Source of the DNA: Alphaproteobacteria bacterium
GTDB taxonomy: Bacteria > Pseudomonadota > Alphaproteobacteria > UBA828
Length of the DNA stretch: 31,069 bases
Assembly: GCA_022826345.1 (NCBI GenBank)
Contig: JAJDVB010000221.1
Coordinates: 1-31,069, forward strand
Direction: 5' to 3'
Shown here piece by piece: positions 1-8,917 of the stretch (position 1 is its first letter; every line of letters begins with the position of its first letter). The position numbers and the translations under genes are program-made. The notes beneath the pieces were generated by a model. The model did no database searches. It saw only the letters and a list, made by a program, of their open reading frames with translations, and was not told where the DNA came from.

Positions 1-568
1 CTCGCAGTACGTGAAGCTCGAGGTGCCGGTGCCGATGACCGGGATCAACGTCTCGGCCTTCGCCCGGGAGTTCTGGGACGACACCGGCGGCCTCGGCGGC
101 GGCATCTCGACGCTGAGCCCGGTGCCCTCGATCGGCTCGGAAATCGACCCGCGTACGCAGGACTTCCTCGACAGGTACGCCGCCAAGTACGGCGATTCGC
201 GGCCGGTCTTCCCGCACTTCAACGGCTTCAACGCCTACTACGGGATGCTCAACGCCTTCGCCGCGGCCGAGCGCGCCGGCGGCTTCGCGCCGCTCGACGA
301 CTGGGTCCGTGAGATGGAGAACGACGACATCGTCATCGAGAAGGACGGCGAGATCTGGCTCCGTTACGCCTTCTGGAAGCCGGGCGAGATCGAGCCCCGG
401 ACCCAGCGGGAGTATACCCACAACATCAAGTTCGACATCAATCCGCCCTATGACGAAGGGGCGCCGTCGATGGTCGTCATCCAGTGGTACTCGGATGGCA
501 CGACCAAGGTGGTTTATCCGCCGAAATACGCCAACGGCGAGTTCGAGGTGCCGGACTGGCTGAAGTAG
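1..568 (+). CDS. ABC transporter substrate-binding protein, branched-chain amino acid type (3' end only)
   Basis: The reading frame is open from the first base, so the gene begins outside the window; about 188 residues are present, ending at TAG 566-568. I see the C-terminal part of a periplasmic binding protein: an alternating helix/strand pattern around a conserved aromatic stretch (FNGFNAYYGMLNAFAAAERA) and a C-terminal tail that ends in a tryptophan-containing DWLK. The assignment rests largely on its neighbours, since livH, livM, livG and livF follow on the same strand, the usual order for this importer class. The ligand cannot be read from this fragment; family members bind leucine-type amino acids, but also amides, urea and aromatic acids. 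GTG at 11 is an internal codon, not a credible start. Confidence 0.75.
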   Translation, partial: SQYVKLEVPVPMTGINVSAFAREFWDDTGGLGGGISTLSPVPSIGSEIDPRTQDFLDRYAAKYGDSRPVFPHFNGFNAYYGMLNAFAAAERAGGFAPLDDWVREMENDDIVIEKDGEIWLRYAFWKPGEIEPRTQREYTHNIKFDINPPYDEGAPSMVVIQWYSDGTTKVVYPPKYANGEFEVPDWLK

Positions 569-583
569 GCGACGTTGTTATTT

Positions 584-625
584 CCGGGCGCGGCCTCACG
601 GGTCGCGCCCGGTCTAATTTGTCTG
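584..625 (+). terminator. Hairpin with T-rich tail between the binding protein and livH
   Basis: The arms CCGGGCGCG (584-592) and CGCGCCCGG (604-612) pair perfectly over 9 bp around an 11-nt loop and are followed by a TCTAATTTGTCTGT tail. It starts 15 bases after the binding-protein stop. It probably acts as a partial terminator that lets the binding protein be made in excess over the membrane subunits. Confidence 0.6.
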
Positions 626-641
626 TAGCCTGTCTGTAGCC
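620..641 (+). repeat. 11-bp perfect tandem repeat
   Basis: TGTCTGTAGCC occurs twice head to tail (620-630, 631-641), just after the terminator hairpin and upstream of livH. The rest of the 569-716 intergenic stretch shows no gene. The repeat may be a slippage product; I see no regulator site that it matches. Confidence 0.6.
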
Positions 642-716
642 GGCCGGAGCAAAGCGTGATCGCGCTGCTTCGGCCGCTACGCGACTGTCGATTCGACGGC
701 GGGTGAGCCGACCCGG

Positions 717-1571
717 ATGGCGCTCCAGATCCTGATCCAGGGGTTTGTCCTCAGCGGCCTCTATGCGCTGATCGCCGTCGGTTTCACCATGATCTTCAGC
801 GTGGGCCGGGTGCTGAACCTCGCCTACGGCGTCTACATCATGCTCGGCGGCTACATCTACTACGCGGCCCTCCAGGGGGCGGGGCTGCCGGTCTTCGCGA
901 GCTTCATCCTGGCGATACTGGCGGGCGTGACCTTCGGCCTGCTCACCTACTTGCTCCTGGTCCGCCGGCTGGAAGACAACCCGATCGCGGTCGAGATATC
1001 GACGCTGATCCTCGCCGTCGTCATGCAGGCGCTGATCGTGGTGATCTTCGGCGCCGCGCCCAAGACCATGTGGCCGGTGATCAGGGGCGTGCTCCGGTTC
1101 GAGGGCATCTCGGTCACCATGAACATCCTGCTGGCCACGGGCGTGAGCTGGGTCGTGCTCGGCGGCCTCATGGCCTTCGTGCGCTACACCCACCTCGGCC
1201 GTGCGATCCGCGCAGTCTCCATGGACCGCAAGGGCGCAGTGATCTCGGGCATCGAGCCGAGCTTCATCAGCATGGTGACCTGGGCGCTCTCCGGCGCCTT
1301 CGGCGCCATCGCCGGGGTCTTCTTCGCGACCTTCACCCAGCTCGACTCCCACATGTGGGTGTTCCCGCTCATCATCTCGGTTGCCGTGGTGATCGTCGGC
1401 GGCATCGGCAGCATCGTGGGCGGCCTGATCGCGGCCCACATCATCGGCTTCGTGGAAACCATCACGACCACGATGATCGCGGCCGAGCTGCGCGGCGTCT
1501 CCACCATGCTGCTCATCATTCTGGTCCTGTTGATCCGGCCCAAGGGCCTGTTCGGCAGGGCGGAGCTCTGA
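717..1571 (+). CDS. livH: Branched-chain amino acid type ABC transporter permease, LivH family
   Basis: The 284-residue product is almost entirely hydrophobic with roughly eight membrane segments, and opens with the family pattern GLYALIAVGFTMIFSVGRVLNLAYG (residues about 14-38), which in LivH-type permeases precedes the second transmembrane helix. The EAA-like cytoplasmic loop region is around RYTHLGRAIRAVSMDR (about 160-175). It forms the inner-membrane channel with LivM. Start ATG 717 has only a weak upstream GGTGAG, but the hydrophobic N-terminus fits. livM begins 3 bases after its stop, so the two are translationally coupled. The transported substrate is unknown. Confidence 0.9.
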   Translation: MALQILIQGFVLSGLYALIAVGFTMIFSVGRVLNLAYGVYIMLGGYIYYAALQGAGLPVFASFILAILAGVTFGLLTYLLLVRRLEDNPIAVEISTLILAVVMQALIVVIFGAAPKTMWPVIRGVLRFEGISVTMNILLATGVSWVVLGGLMAFVRYTHLGRAIRAVSMDRKGAVISGIEPSFISMVTWALSGAFGAIAGVFFATFTQLDSHMWVFPLIISVAVVIVGGIGSIVGGLIAAHIIGFVETITTTMIAAELRGVSTMLLIILVLLIRPKGLFGRAEL

Positions 1572-1574
1572 GCC

Positions 1575-2528
1575 GTGGCGATCGACCGCGAGACGCTGCG
1601 CTATCTCGGCTGGTGGCTCGCCTTCGGCGTGCTCATGTGCCTGCTGCCATTTGTGGTCGGCACCGGCACGCTGCGCATCCTGATCTTCGCCCATTTCCTG
1701 GCGATGTTCGCCATGAGCTGGGATTTCCTCTCAGGAAGGACCGGCTACATCAGCTTTGGCCACCCCTTCCTGATCGGCATCGCCGGCTATACGACGGCGA
1801 TCCTCAGCTTCCGCTTCGACGTGCCGATCTACTACAGCATTCCGGCGGCGATCGTGGCGACCATGGTGGGCGGCACGCTCTTCTTCCTGCCGGCGCTGCG
1901 CATCCGCGGCACCTATTTCGCGCTGGTGACGCTCGCCTTCATGGAAATCCTCTACCAGCTCACCAAGGTGGTGGCGCCCAAGATCACCGGCGGCACGCGG
2001 GGCATGTCGGGCCTCGAGTCCATCGTCACCGGCGCCGTCAACAACTACTACCTGAGCTTCGGCATCATGTTCGTGGTCGGCGTGGTGCTCTGGCTGCTCA
2101 TCCGCACGCGGCTCGGTATCGCGCTGAGCGCCATCAGGATGAACGAGGAGGCGGTTCGCAGCACCGGCCACAACACCACCAAGCTCAAGCTCTTCGCCTT
2201 TACGGTGAGCGCGGCGGTCTCCGGCATCGGCGGCGCCTTCTATGTACACTACATCGGCTCGATCGCGCCGCGCGGCATGTTCGAGATCAACTTCCTGTTT
2301 ACCATCCTGGTGGCGGCGCTGCTGGGCGGGGCGGAGACCATCATCGGCCCGATCATGGGCGCCTACTTCCTGACCGTCCTGCTCGAATATCTCAGGCCGG
2401 TGATGCCCGGCATGGAACGCTATCTGCTCTACGGCGCGATCGCGCTGGTGCTCTACGTGGTCCGGCCCGAGGGCATCTACAGCATCATCGCCGACGCCGG
2501 CCGCAAGGTGCAGGAGTGGCGCCGATGA
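1575..2528 (+). CDS. livM: Branched-chain amino acid type ABC transporter permease, LivM family
   Basis: The 317-residue membrane protein carries the LivM-type pattern SGRTGYISFGHPFLIGIAGY (about residues 52-71) after two N-terminal membrane helices and a coupling-helix region around RTRLGIALSAIRMNEEAVRSTG. It ends in a basic cytoplasmic tail (GRKVQEWRR). Translation begins at GTG 1575, three bases after livH. Its stop overlaps the livG start by 4 bp (ATGA at 2525-2528). The length is typical of the family. It partners LivH in the inner membrane. Confidence 0.9.
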   Translation: MAIDRETLRYLGWWLAFGVLMCLLPFVVGTGTLRILIFAHFLAMFAMSWDFLSGRTGYISFGHPFLIGIAGYTTAILSFRFDVPIYYSIPAAIVATMVGGTLFFLPALRIRGTYFALVTLAFMEILYQLTKVVAPKITGGTRGMSGLESIVTGAVNNYYLSFGIMFVVGVVLWLLIRTRLGIALSAIRMNEEAVRSTGHNTTKLKLFAFTVSAAVSGIGGAFYVHYIGSIAPRGMFEINFLFTILVAALLGGAETIIGPIMGAYFLTVLLEYLRPVMPGMERYLLYGAIALVLYVVRPEGIYSIIADAGRKVQEWRR

Positions 2529-3268
2529 CGGCGGCGACAAGCCCGCTGCTGGAGGTGCGCGACCTCCACATGACCTTCGGCGGCATTCGCGCCGTGCAAG
2601 GAATCTCCTTCCAGGTGGCGGAAGGCGAGACGCTCGGCCTGATCGGTCCCAACGGCGCCGGCAAGACCACCGTCTTCAACATGATCATGGCGGAGCTCAG
2701 GCCCACCAGCGGCGAGATCTGGTTCAAGGGCGAGAACATCACCCGCGTGCCGACCTACGAGCGGGTGAAGCGCGGCATCGCGCGCACCTATCAGGTACCC
2801 CAGCCCTTCGCCGAGATGTCCGTGGGCGCCAACATCCGCGTCGGCATGGCGCCGGACGACATCTGGAAGCTGGTCAGCGAGGGAGCGGACCACGCGGCGG
2901 AGGCGGACATCGGCCGCAGCGTCGGCTTCTCGGATGAGCAGATCGACATGCTGCCGAGCGAGCTCGCCATGGGCGACCTGCGCCGGCTGGAGATGGCTCG
3001 CAACGTTGCCGTCTCGCCCACGCTGCTGCTGCTGGACGAGGTCTTCGCCGGCCTGACGCTGCGCGAGATCGCCCAAATCTCCGAGCTGCTGGTGGAGAAG
3101 AAGCAGAGAGACGGACTCACCTACATCATCGTGAGTCACGACCTCCGCGCGCTCGCGCCGCTGGTGGACCGGGTCATCGTGATGTCCTTCGGCGAGATCA
3201 TCGCGGAGGGCACCTTCGACGACGTGGTGCGCGACGAGGCGGTGCGCGACGCCTATTTGGGGCAATAG
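2525..3268 (+). CDS. livG: ABC transporter ATP-binding protein, LivG family
   Basis: The 247-residue ATPase has Walker A GPNGAGKTT (41-49), the Q-loop glutamine at 90 (ARTYQ), Walker B LLLLDE (167-172) and the switch histidine in SHD (205). The ABC signature is unusual: where LivG proteins normally read LAYGQQRRLEIA, this one reads LAMGDLRRLEMA (148-159), keeping the glycine but replacing the two glutamines with Asp-Leu. The D-loop side is DEVFAGLT rather than the common DEPAAGL. Start ATG 2525 is fixed by the 4-bp overlap with livM and by the standard N-terminus (LLEVRDLHMTFGGIRAV). It drives import together with LivF as a heterodimer. Confidence 0.92.
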   Translation: MTAATSPLLEVRDLHMTFGGIRAVQGISFQVAEGETLGLIGPNGAGKTTVFNMIMAELRPTSGEIWFKGENITRVPTYERVKRGIARTYQVPQPFAEMSVGANIRVGMAPDDIWKLVSEGADHAAEADIGRSVGFSDEQIDMLPSELAMGDLRRLEMARNVAVSPTLLLLDEVFAGLTLREIAQISELLVEKKQRDGLTYIIVSHDLRALAPLVDRVIVMSFGEIIAEGTFDDVVRDEAVRDAYLGQ

Positions 3269-3289
3269 GAGCGGGGAGGGGAGACGGCC

Positions 3290-3994
3290 GTGGCGCTGCT
3301 GAGCATCGGCGAACTCGACGTCTTCTACGGCCGCGCGCAGGCGCTGCACGGCGTCTCGCTCGAGGTGGAAGCCGGGCAGATCGTCGCCGTCGTGGGCCCA
3401 AACGGCGCCGGCAAGTCGACGCTGCTCGATTCGATCATCGGGCTCACCCGGCGGCGCGGCCGGATCGAGTTCGAGGGCCGCGACATCAGCCGCATGGCGC
3501 CGGCGCGGATCGTCCGCCTCGGCATCGGCTACGCGCCGGAGCGCGGCAACCTCTTCCCCTTCATGGGGGTGAAGGAGAACCTGCTGGTCGGCGCCTACCG
3601 CAAGCGCGACGCGATCGACGAGAATCTCAGAACCGTCTTCGACCTCTTCCCGCGCCTGGAGGAGCGCCAGAAGCAGGAGACCGCGACCCAGTCGGGTGGC
3701 GAGCGCCAGATGGCCTCCCTCGGCCGGGCGCTGATGTCGAGCCCCAAGCTCCTGATGGTCGACGAGCCGACACTGGGCTTGGCACCCAAGGTGTGCCTTG
3801 AGATCGCCGCCGTGCTCAAGGACCTCAACGAGCGGCTCGGGCTGACCATCGTGATTACCGAGCAGAACGCGAACTTCGCCATGAGCCTCGCGCAGGAGGT
3901 CTACCTGCTGGAGACCGGCCACATGGGCGAGAAGCGGACGCCGGAAGAGCTGCGCGAATCCGCCGACATCGCGGCGGCCTACTTTGGCGATTGA
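3290..3994 (+). CDS. livF: ABC transporter ATP-binding protein, LivF family
   Basis: The 234-residue ATPase has Walker A GPNGAGKST (36-44), the signature QSGGERQ (134-140), Walker B LLMVDEP (154-160) and the LivF-type H-loop region ITEQNANF, in which the histidine position is occupied by Glu-Gln as is usual for this subfamily. Start GTG 3290 follows a strong GGGGAGGGGAG ribosome-binding stretch, 21 bases after livG. It is the last gene of the importer operon and ends facing the convergent OsmC-family gene. Confidence 0.92.
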   Translation: MALLSIGELDVFYGRAQALHGVSLEVEAGQIVAVVGPNGAGKSTLLDSIIGLTRRRGRIEFEGRDISRMAPARIVRLGIGYAPERGNLFPFMGVKENLLVGAYRKRDAIDENLRTVFDLFPRLEERQKQETATQSGGERQMASLGRALMSSPKLLMVDEPTLGLAPKVCLEIAAVLKDLNERLGLTIVITEQNANFAMSLAQEVYLLETGHMGEKRTPEELRESADIAAAYFGD

Positions 3995-4009
3995 GGCTGG
4001 GCCATTGGC

Positions 4010-4037
4010 AAAGTAAGGCCGACCTGCCGCTTACTTT
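4010..4037. terminator. Convergent hairpin between livF and the OsmC-family gene
   Basis: AAAGTAAG (4010-4017) and CTTACTTT (4030-4037) form a perfect 8-bp inverted repeat with a 12-nt loop. Each arm ends in A or T runs, so it could stop transcription from both sides. The right arm contains the TAA stop and the last codons of the minus-strand gene. Confidence 0.45.
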
Positions 4038-4621
4038 CCTTCGGATTTCTTGTGCTGGGCGATCAGTTTTTCCTCGGGCGTCCTGCCCCGGCCGATATGA
4101 AATCGGTCGACGAACAGGGGTCTCTTCGACCCCTCCCGGTACCAGCTCATCACCATCGGCACGCCGGCCATTCTGAACAGGCCGATCTGGGGGCAGCGGC
4201 GGTCGGTCTCCCTGGCGAGTTCCTTCACCCGCTCCGTCTTCTCGCGGGTCTTCACGTGGAGATCGAAATTGATCTGCTCGTACTTGGGCTGCAGATGAAG
4301 ATCGAAGAAGAAGCCGCGGATATCGATGAGAGAGCGGATATCCGTCCTCAGGTCCTGGTATTTGAAGCCCTGGTCGCGGGCCACCACGGTGATGGTGATC
4401 GAGGTGCAGGAAGCGAGAGCGCAGAGCTGAGCGTGGACCGGGGTCCAGCCGCGTGATTTCCCCTGAAGGTCGGGCGGGTCGCCGATATCGAAGCCCTCGG
4501 GCTCGTCGAACATGATGGAAGGCTGGCCGTCGAAGTAGCCCTCCACGCGCATCTGCTCGAAGGACTTCGTGCTCACGTCCGAGATGCCGATGTAATCCGG
4601 ATAGCGCGCTTCCCGTTCCAT
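4031..4621 (-). CDS. OsmC-family protein (peroxiredoxin-like)
   Basis: The 196-residue protein has the two cysteine sites of the OsmC/Ohr fold: LCALASCTSITITV, with Cys72 in the OsmC-type LxxCT helix, and RRCPQIGLF, with Cys143 at the start of the later helix. OsmC proteins use such a pair to reduce organic hydroperoxides in the cytosol, but many YhfA/OsmC relatives have no proven substrate. It is somewhat longer than E. coli OsmC (about 143 residues), with extra N- and C-terminal segments. It stands alone on the minus strand, 77 bases from the mutL stop, and is convergent with livF. Start ATG 4621. Confidence 0.72.
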   Translation of the reverse strand: MEREARYPDYIGISDVSTKSFEQMRVEGYFDGQPSIMFDEPEGFDIGDPPDLQGKSRGWTPVHAQLCALASCTSITITVVARDQGFKYQDLRTDIRSLIDIRGFFFDLHLQPKYEQINFDLHVKTREKTERVKELARETDRRCPQIGLFRMAGVPMVMSWYREGSKRPLFVDRFHIGRGRTPEEKLIAQHKKSEGK

Positions 4622-4698
4622 GGGGTGCTCCCTTGATCCCGTTCGTTCAGTCGTACACGGCGCTCAGGCCGCCGATATTCGTGTTGTCCAGCGTCCCT

Positions 4699-6528
4699 CT
4701 AACGGCGGCCGAAGAGGCGCTCGATATCGGCGAGCTTGAGTTCCACGTAGGTGGGCCGGCCGTGGTTGCACTGGCCCGCGTGTGGGGTCGCCTCCATCTG
4801 GCGCAGGAGAGCGTTCATCTCGTCGGCGTTGAGCCGGCGGCCGGCGCGGACGCTGCCGTGGCAGGCGAGGGTGCTGCACACGTCGCCGAGGCGCTGGCGC
4901 AGCGTCGTCGCCTCGTCCCAATCGGCGAGCTCGTCGGCGAGGTCGCGCACCAGGCCCTGCGTGTCGCCGTTGCCGATAAGCGCCGGCACCTCGCGCACCA
5001 CCACGGCGCCCGGCCCGAAGCGCTCCAGCACCAGGCCGAGATCGGCGAACTCGCTTGCCCGCGCCTCCAGCCTGCCCACCGCCGTCTCGTCGAGCTCGAT
5101 CACTTCCGGGATCAGCAGGATCTGGCGCTGGATGCCGGTATCGGCGAGCGCGGCCTTCATGCGCTCGTAGACGATGCGCTCGTGGGCGGCATGCTGATCG
5201 ACGATGACGATGCCGTCCCCGGTCTGCGCCACGACGTAGGTGCCGTGCACCTGCCCGCGGGCGACGCCCAGGGGATAGGCGGCGGGTGGGCCGTCCTCGG
5301 CCTCGACTGCCGGCGGGATGGCCTCGTCGGCCGGCGGCGGGCTCTCGATCCGGGCGGAGGGCGCATCCAGCGGCGCCTGATAGCGGGTATGGGCCTCGGC
5401 GAGCAGCGGTGCTCTAGCTGGCGGCGGCGGGTCGTAGCCGCGGCCGGCAGGCGCTCGTGCCGGGCCGGCGCCACCCTGGGGCCTCATGGCGGCGAGAGTA
5501 TCGTCGGCGACCGTGGTTGCGGCGTGGTGGCCGGCGGCGGCGAGCGCCCGCTTGAGCGCTCCGACGATGAGGCCGCGCACCAGCGCCGCATCGCGGAAGC
5601 GGACTTCGGCCTTCGTCGGGTGGACGTTGACGTCCACCATGTCGGGCGGGAGATCGACGAAAAGCGCCGCCATAGGATGGCGCCCGCGGTGCAGCAGGTC
5701 GGCGTAGGCCGCGCGCACGGCGCCGTGCAGCGGGCGGTCGCGCACCGGCCGGCCGTTGACGAAGAGATACTGATGCTGCGCGCTGGCACGGTTGAGGGTG
5801 GGCAGCGCCGCGTAGCCGGTGAGGCGCACACCTTCACGCTCGGCGTCGATGGGGAGCGCGTTCTGGGCGAAGTCGCGGCCCATGACCAGCGCGAGGCGCG
5901 CGAGGCGCCCGGCCGGCGCATCTTCGTGGGGCCCGTCTCGCAGCAGCGTGCGGCTGCCGTCGATCAGGGTGAAGCCGATGGCTGGATGGCACATGGCGAG
6001 GCGGTTGACGACGTCCGCCGCGTGGCCCGCCTCCGTGCGCGGCGCCTTGAGGAACTTGAGCCGTGCCGGTGTGGCATAGAAGAGGTCCGCCACCGTCACC
6101 GTGGTCCCCTGCGGGCGGGCGGCGGGCGCAGGGGCACCCGGCTCGCCGCCGGCGGCTTCGATGGACCAGGCGTTGTCCGAGCCGGCAGCGCGGCTCGCGA
6201 GCGTGAGCCGGCTGACCGCAGCGATGGAGGGCAGCGCCTCGCCGCGGAAGCCGAGGGTCGCGATGGACCAGAGATCGCCGTCCTCGGCGAGCTTGGAGGT
6301 GGCGTGGCGGGCAAGTGCCAGCGGCAGCTCGTCGCGACTCATGCCGCGGCCATCGTCAGCGACCCGGATCAGTCGGCGGCCGCTCTCCTCCAATGTCACC
6401 TCGATGGAGCGTGCGCCCGCGTCGATCGCGTTCTCGACCAGCTCCTTGACCACGGACGCCGGCCGCTCGATGACCTCGCCGGCCGCGATGCGGTTGATCA
6501 CGCCTTCGGGCAGGAGACGGATCGTCAA
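4699..6528 (-). CDS. mutL: DNA mismatch repair protein MutL, endonuclease-competent type
   Basis: The 609-residue protein has the GHKL ATPase core: Glu29 and Asn33 in [19 protein letters not shown] (58-63), ATSKL and [12 protein letters not shown] (91-102), then [11 protein letters not shown] (301-311). A Pro/Ala-rich linker (about 331-420) leads to a C-terminal domain with the metal-binding nuclease motif [12 protein letters not shown] (444-455, matching DQHA-x2-E-x4-E), ACHGSVRAG (555-563) and CNHGRP (588-593). These mark a latent nicking MutL, as in bacteria without MutH. The start is TTG at 6528: GGAGG lies 7 bases upstream and the TTGA overlaps the pgi stop. No ATG is available near the conserved N-terminus. 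Confidence 0.95.
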   Translation of the reverse strand: MTIRLLPEGVINRIAAGEVIERPASVVKELVENAIDAGARSIEVTLEESGRRLIRVADDGRGMSRDELPLALARHATSKLAEDGDLWSIATLGFRGEALPSIAAVSRLTLASRAAGSDNAWSIEAAGGEPGAPAPAARPQGTTVTVADLFYATPARLKFLKAPRTEAGHAADVVNRLAMCHPAIGFTLIDGSRTLLRDGPHEDAPAGRLARLALVMGRDFAQNALPIDAEREGVRLTGYAALPTLNRASAQHQYLFVNGRPVRDRPLHGAVRAAYADLLHRGRHPMAALFVDLPPDMVDVNVHPTKAEVRFRDAALVRGLIVGALKRALAAAGHHAATTVADDTLAAMRPQGGAGPARAPAGRGYDPPPPARAPLLAEAHTRYQAPLDAPSARIESPPPADEAIPPAVEAEDGPPAAYPLGVARGQVHGTYVVAQTGDGIVIVDQHAAHERIVYERMKAALADTGIQRQILLIPEVIELDETAVGRLEARASEFADLGLVLERFGPGAVVVREVPALIGNGDTQGLVRDLADELADWDEATTLRQRLGDVCSTLACHGSVRAGRRLNADEMNALLRQMEATPHAGQCNHGRPTYVELKLADIERLFGRR

Positions 6529-7823
6529 GGCTTGGCCTCCAAGTCGTGGCGCGCCAGCTCCTTGCCTCGCTCCACCGCTGGCTGGTCGAAGGGATCGACG
6601 CCGAGGAGGTGCGCGGCCACCACGGTCTCTAGCATGAAGTGCATCATCAGGGCACCGACGGCGCGTTCGTCGGCTGCCGGGACGCTGAGACGGCGCACCG
6701 GGCGGCCGGCGTCGGTCAACATTGTGGCCGTGGCCCGCGCCTGGGCCGCGACCAAATCGCCGAGGCGGTGCCCGCCCAGGTAGCCGGCCCCGATCGCGTC
6801 GGCCAAGGCGGCGTCCACCCTGCGGGGTGCCGTCTCCGGCGCTTCGAGGATGGTGAAGAGGTTGCCGCCGGGGCCGTCCAGGAAGAGTTGCAGCTGGCTG
6901 TGTTGGTCCACCGGGCCGGGAGCCAGGATTGGGGTCGAGCCCAGCCCTTCCTTGCCGAGGGACTCGGCCCAGAGCTGCCGGTACCACAGCCCCAAGTGGT
7001 AGAGGTTTGGGCCATAGGGCATCAGCACCATGCTGGCCGCGGGCCAGGCTTGCATGGCGCAGACCGCGAGCGCGGCGCCCATCGTTGGGGCCGAGTCTTT
7101 GGGCGCAGGCGCCTCCAGGGCCGCCGTAAGCACCGCTTGCGCGCCGTTCCGGGCGGCCGCGCCGTCCACCCCGGCGAACATCGCGGGGAGCAAGCCGACC
7201 AGGGAAAGTGCCGAGAACCGGCCGCCGAGCACCGGGTCGTGATCGAGGACCGTGAGCCCGAACCGCGAAGCGAGGCGGCGCAAGGAGCTCGCGCCGGGCT
7301 GGGTGATGACGGCGGCCACGTTGACGGGCTCCGTACCGCCCAGCACGAGGAGCGCCTGGGCGAGGGTCTCGGCGGTGGCGCCCGATTTCGAAATGACCAG
7401 GAAGCCGGTGCTGTCGAGATCCGGCCCGCCCAGCACGCGGTCGAGGCGGTCGCCGTCGCCGTTATCCAGGAACAGCAGCCGGTCGCTCTCCGGCCCGGTC
7501 GCGGCGAGGGCTTGGCCGCCCAGGTTGGCACCGCCGGTGCCCAGCACGACGAGGCGGCGAAAGCGCCGGCGCCACTCGTCGGCCAACGCCACCAGCGCGG
7601 CGAGGTCATCGCGCGCATCAGCGTACGTGAGGAAGGGCTGCGTCCCGGCCGCGCGTGCGCGACGCAAGTCAGCAAGCGCGCGCCCAGCCTCGGGCAGTAG
7701 CTTATCGAGCGCGTCCCGCGCGATCCCACCGGGCCCGACGGCCTCGGCGAGACAGGTCGTGATGTCCTGATGCACGGCCGGCGCGACGGCGGACGGCGAG
7801 CCCTCGCAGCCTTGCCGGATCAT
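6525..7823 (-). CDS. pgi: Glucose-6-phosphate isomerase
   Basis: The 432-residue enzyme should interconvert glucose-6-phosphate and fructose-6-phosphate in the cytosol. It has the sugar-isomerase phosphate-binding signatures [11 protein letters not shown] (usually GIGGSxLGP), [10 protein letters not shown], the glutamate-bearing [10 protein letters not shown], and the [13 protein letters not shown] region that carries the ring-opening histidine. It is the short PGI form, compared with about 550 residues in E. coli. Start ATG 7823 sits directly after the bamF stop (TAAATG, no gap) and its stop overlaps the mutL start, so it is coupled on both sides. A metabolic enzyme between envelope and DNA-repair genes is notable. 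Confidence 0.9.
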   Translation of the reverse strand: MIRQGCEGSPSAVAPAVHQDITTCLAEAVGPGGIARDALDKLLPEAGRALADLRRARAAGTQPFLTYADARDDLAALVALADEWRRRFRRLVVLGTGGANLGGQALAATGPESDRLLFLDNGDGDRLDRVLGGPDLDSTGFLVISKSGATAETLAQALLVLGGTEPVNVAAVITQPGASSLRRLASRFGLTVLDHDPVLGGRFSALSLVGLLPAMFAGVDGAAARNGAQAVLTAALEAPAPKDSAPTMGAALAVCAMQAWPAASMVLMPYGPNLYHLGLWYRQLWAESLGKEGLGSTPILAPGPVDQHSQLQLFLDGPGGNLFTILEAPETAPRRVDAALADAIGAGYLGGHRLGDLVAAQARATATMLTDAGRPVRRLSVPAADERAVGALMMHFMLETVVAAHLLGVDPFDQPAVERGKELARHDLEAKP

Positions 7824-8420
7824 TTAGAAGAGGTCTTCGAGAAGCGCCTTCTCGCGCCGCTTGATCGTCGGCGTCTCGCCCGCCGTCACGGGCTCGCCCG
7901 CTTCGATGGTCTCGCGCAGCCGCTCGGCCTCGGCCTCCGCGTCGACCACCTCGCCCGGCGGCTGCTCTTCCCGCCAGAACATGAGGGATTCGACGAAGCT
8001 CTCGTCCTCGGAGGCATAGCCCGAGAACTCGCGGTCGACGATCCGCCGGATGTTCGGGTCCACGTCGGCCGCGCCGGCTCGCTCGATGAAGGCGGTCTCG
8101 CCGCTGGTCGCGGTCGGGCTCTCGGCAGAACCGGCGCCGGACTCCTGCAACAGGACACTCTCGGCCTGCTCGCGCACCGAGGCCTCGTTGGCGTTGGGCG
8201 CGCCGGGCCGGGGCGGACGCAACGTGAGGTCGGGGGGCAGCGTGAGCGGTGCGCTGCGCACGACCGCGAACTCGTCCGGCGCATTCTTGCCCAGGCCGAA
8301 GGCGTTGCCGAGGCCGTCGCAGGCGGAGAGCGACGCCGCAAGCGCCAGAGCGCCAAGGCCCGCCGCAATGCCGCGGCCGACGCCCCAATGCCGGATCGTT
8401 TGGCGTGCCCCTTGCCTCAT
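7824..8420 (-). CDS. bamF: BamF-like lipoprotein (DUF3035)
   Basis: The 198-residue product has a lipoprotein signal peptide with lipobox LSAC (Cys34), followed by the conserved stretch GKNAPDEFAVVRSAPLTLPP and LRPPRPG, which I recognise as the DUF3035 family. This family is described in alphaproteobacteria as BamF, an accessory outer-membrane lipoprotein of the beta-barrel assembly machine. The remainder is acidic and predicted flexible, with the RRIVDREF region conserved and a basic KRREKALLEDLF tail. It overlaps lspA by 4 bp (ATGA), which is apt because LspA processes lipoproteins. The family call is strong; the function is from family knowledge. Confidence 0.78.
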   Translation of the reverse strand: MRQGARQTIRHWGVGRGIAAGLGALALAASLSACDGLGNAFGLGKNAPDEFAVVRSAPLTLPPDLTLRPPRPGAPNANEASVREQAESVLLQESGAGSAESPTATSGETAFIERAGAADVDPNIRRIVDREFSGYASEDESFVESLMFWREEQPPGEVVDAEAEAERLRETIEAGEPVTAGETPTIKRREKALLEDLF

Positions 8421-8911
8421 GACTCACTTCTAGGCGCTTTCCGCGGCTTCATCAAGAAACCGTGGACGATCAGCATGACGACGCCCACGCTGATCGCGGA
8501 ATCGGCGAGGTTGAAGGCCGGCCAGTGATAACCGCTACCGTGGAAATCAAGGAAGTCGATGACCCAGCCGAGGCGGAGGCGATCGACCACGTTGCCGATG
8601 GCGCCCCCGATCACGAGACCGAGCGCGCAGCCCTGCCAACGGGAGCGGCTGCGGTGCAGCCAGACACCGAGCCCGACCGAAATCGCGAGGGCTAGGCCGA
8701 CGATCAGCAGCATGCCGGCGCCCTCGCTCTGGAACAGGCCGAAGCTGATGCCCTTGTTCTCGGCGGGAACGAGATTGAAGAAGGAGGTCACCTCGATGCG
8801 CCGGAGCGGATCCCACAGCGCATCGCGCGCGGCCCACTTGGTGATCTGATCGGCGGCGATGGCGGCGGCCGCGACTGCGAGTCCGAGGCGGAGCACGGCC
8901 GCCGTTCCCAA
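8417..8911 (-). CDS. lspA: Lipoprotein signal peptidase (signal peptidase II)
   Basis: The 164-residue inner-membrane aspartyl protease removes signal peptides from diacylated prolipoproteins. Four hydrophobic segments are visible, along with the family motifs GNVVDRLRLGWVIDFLDFH (catalytic Asp119 in VIDF) and FNLADSAI (catalytic Asp137). Start TTG 8911 lies 6 bases after the ileS stop; the Shine-Dalgarno is poor and GTG at codon 6 is an alternative, so the exact start is uncertain while the gene itself is not. It overlaps bamF by 4 bp. Confidence 0.92.
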   Translation of the reverse strand: MGTAAVLRLGLAVAAAAIAADQITKWAARDALWDPLRRIEVTSFFNLVPAENKGISFGLFQSEGAGMLLIVGLALAISVGLGVWLHRSRSRWQGCALGLVIGGAIGNVVDRLRLGWVIDFLDFHGSGYHWPAFNLADSAISVGVVMLIVHGFLMKPRKAPRSES

Positions 8912-8917
8912 GCCGGG

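Noticed and set aside
477..1694. A 405-codon open frame on the minus strand across livH
   Set aside because: It is His/Asp/Arg-rich with no domain pattern, and antisense to a clear permease.
4633..6783. A 716-codon open frame on the plus strand opposite mutL
   Set aside because: It is antisense to a certain gene, its composition is the low-complexity Arg/Ala/Gly/Val pattern of GC-rich shadow frames, and it has no recognisable domain.
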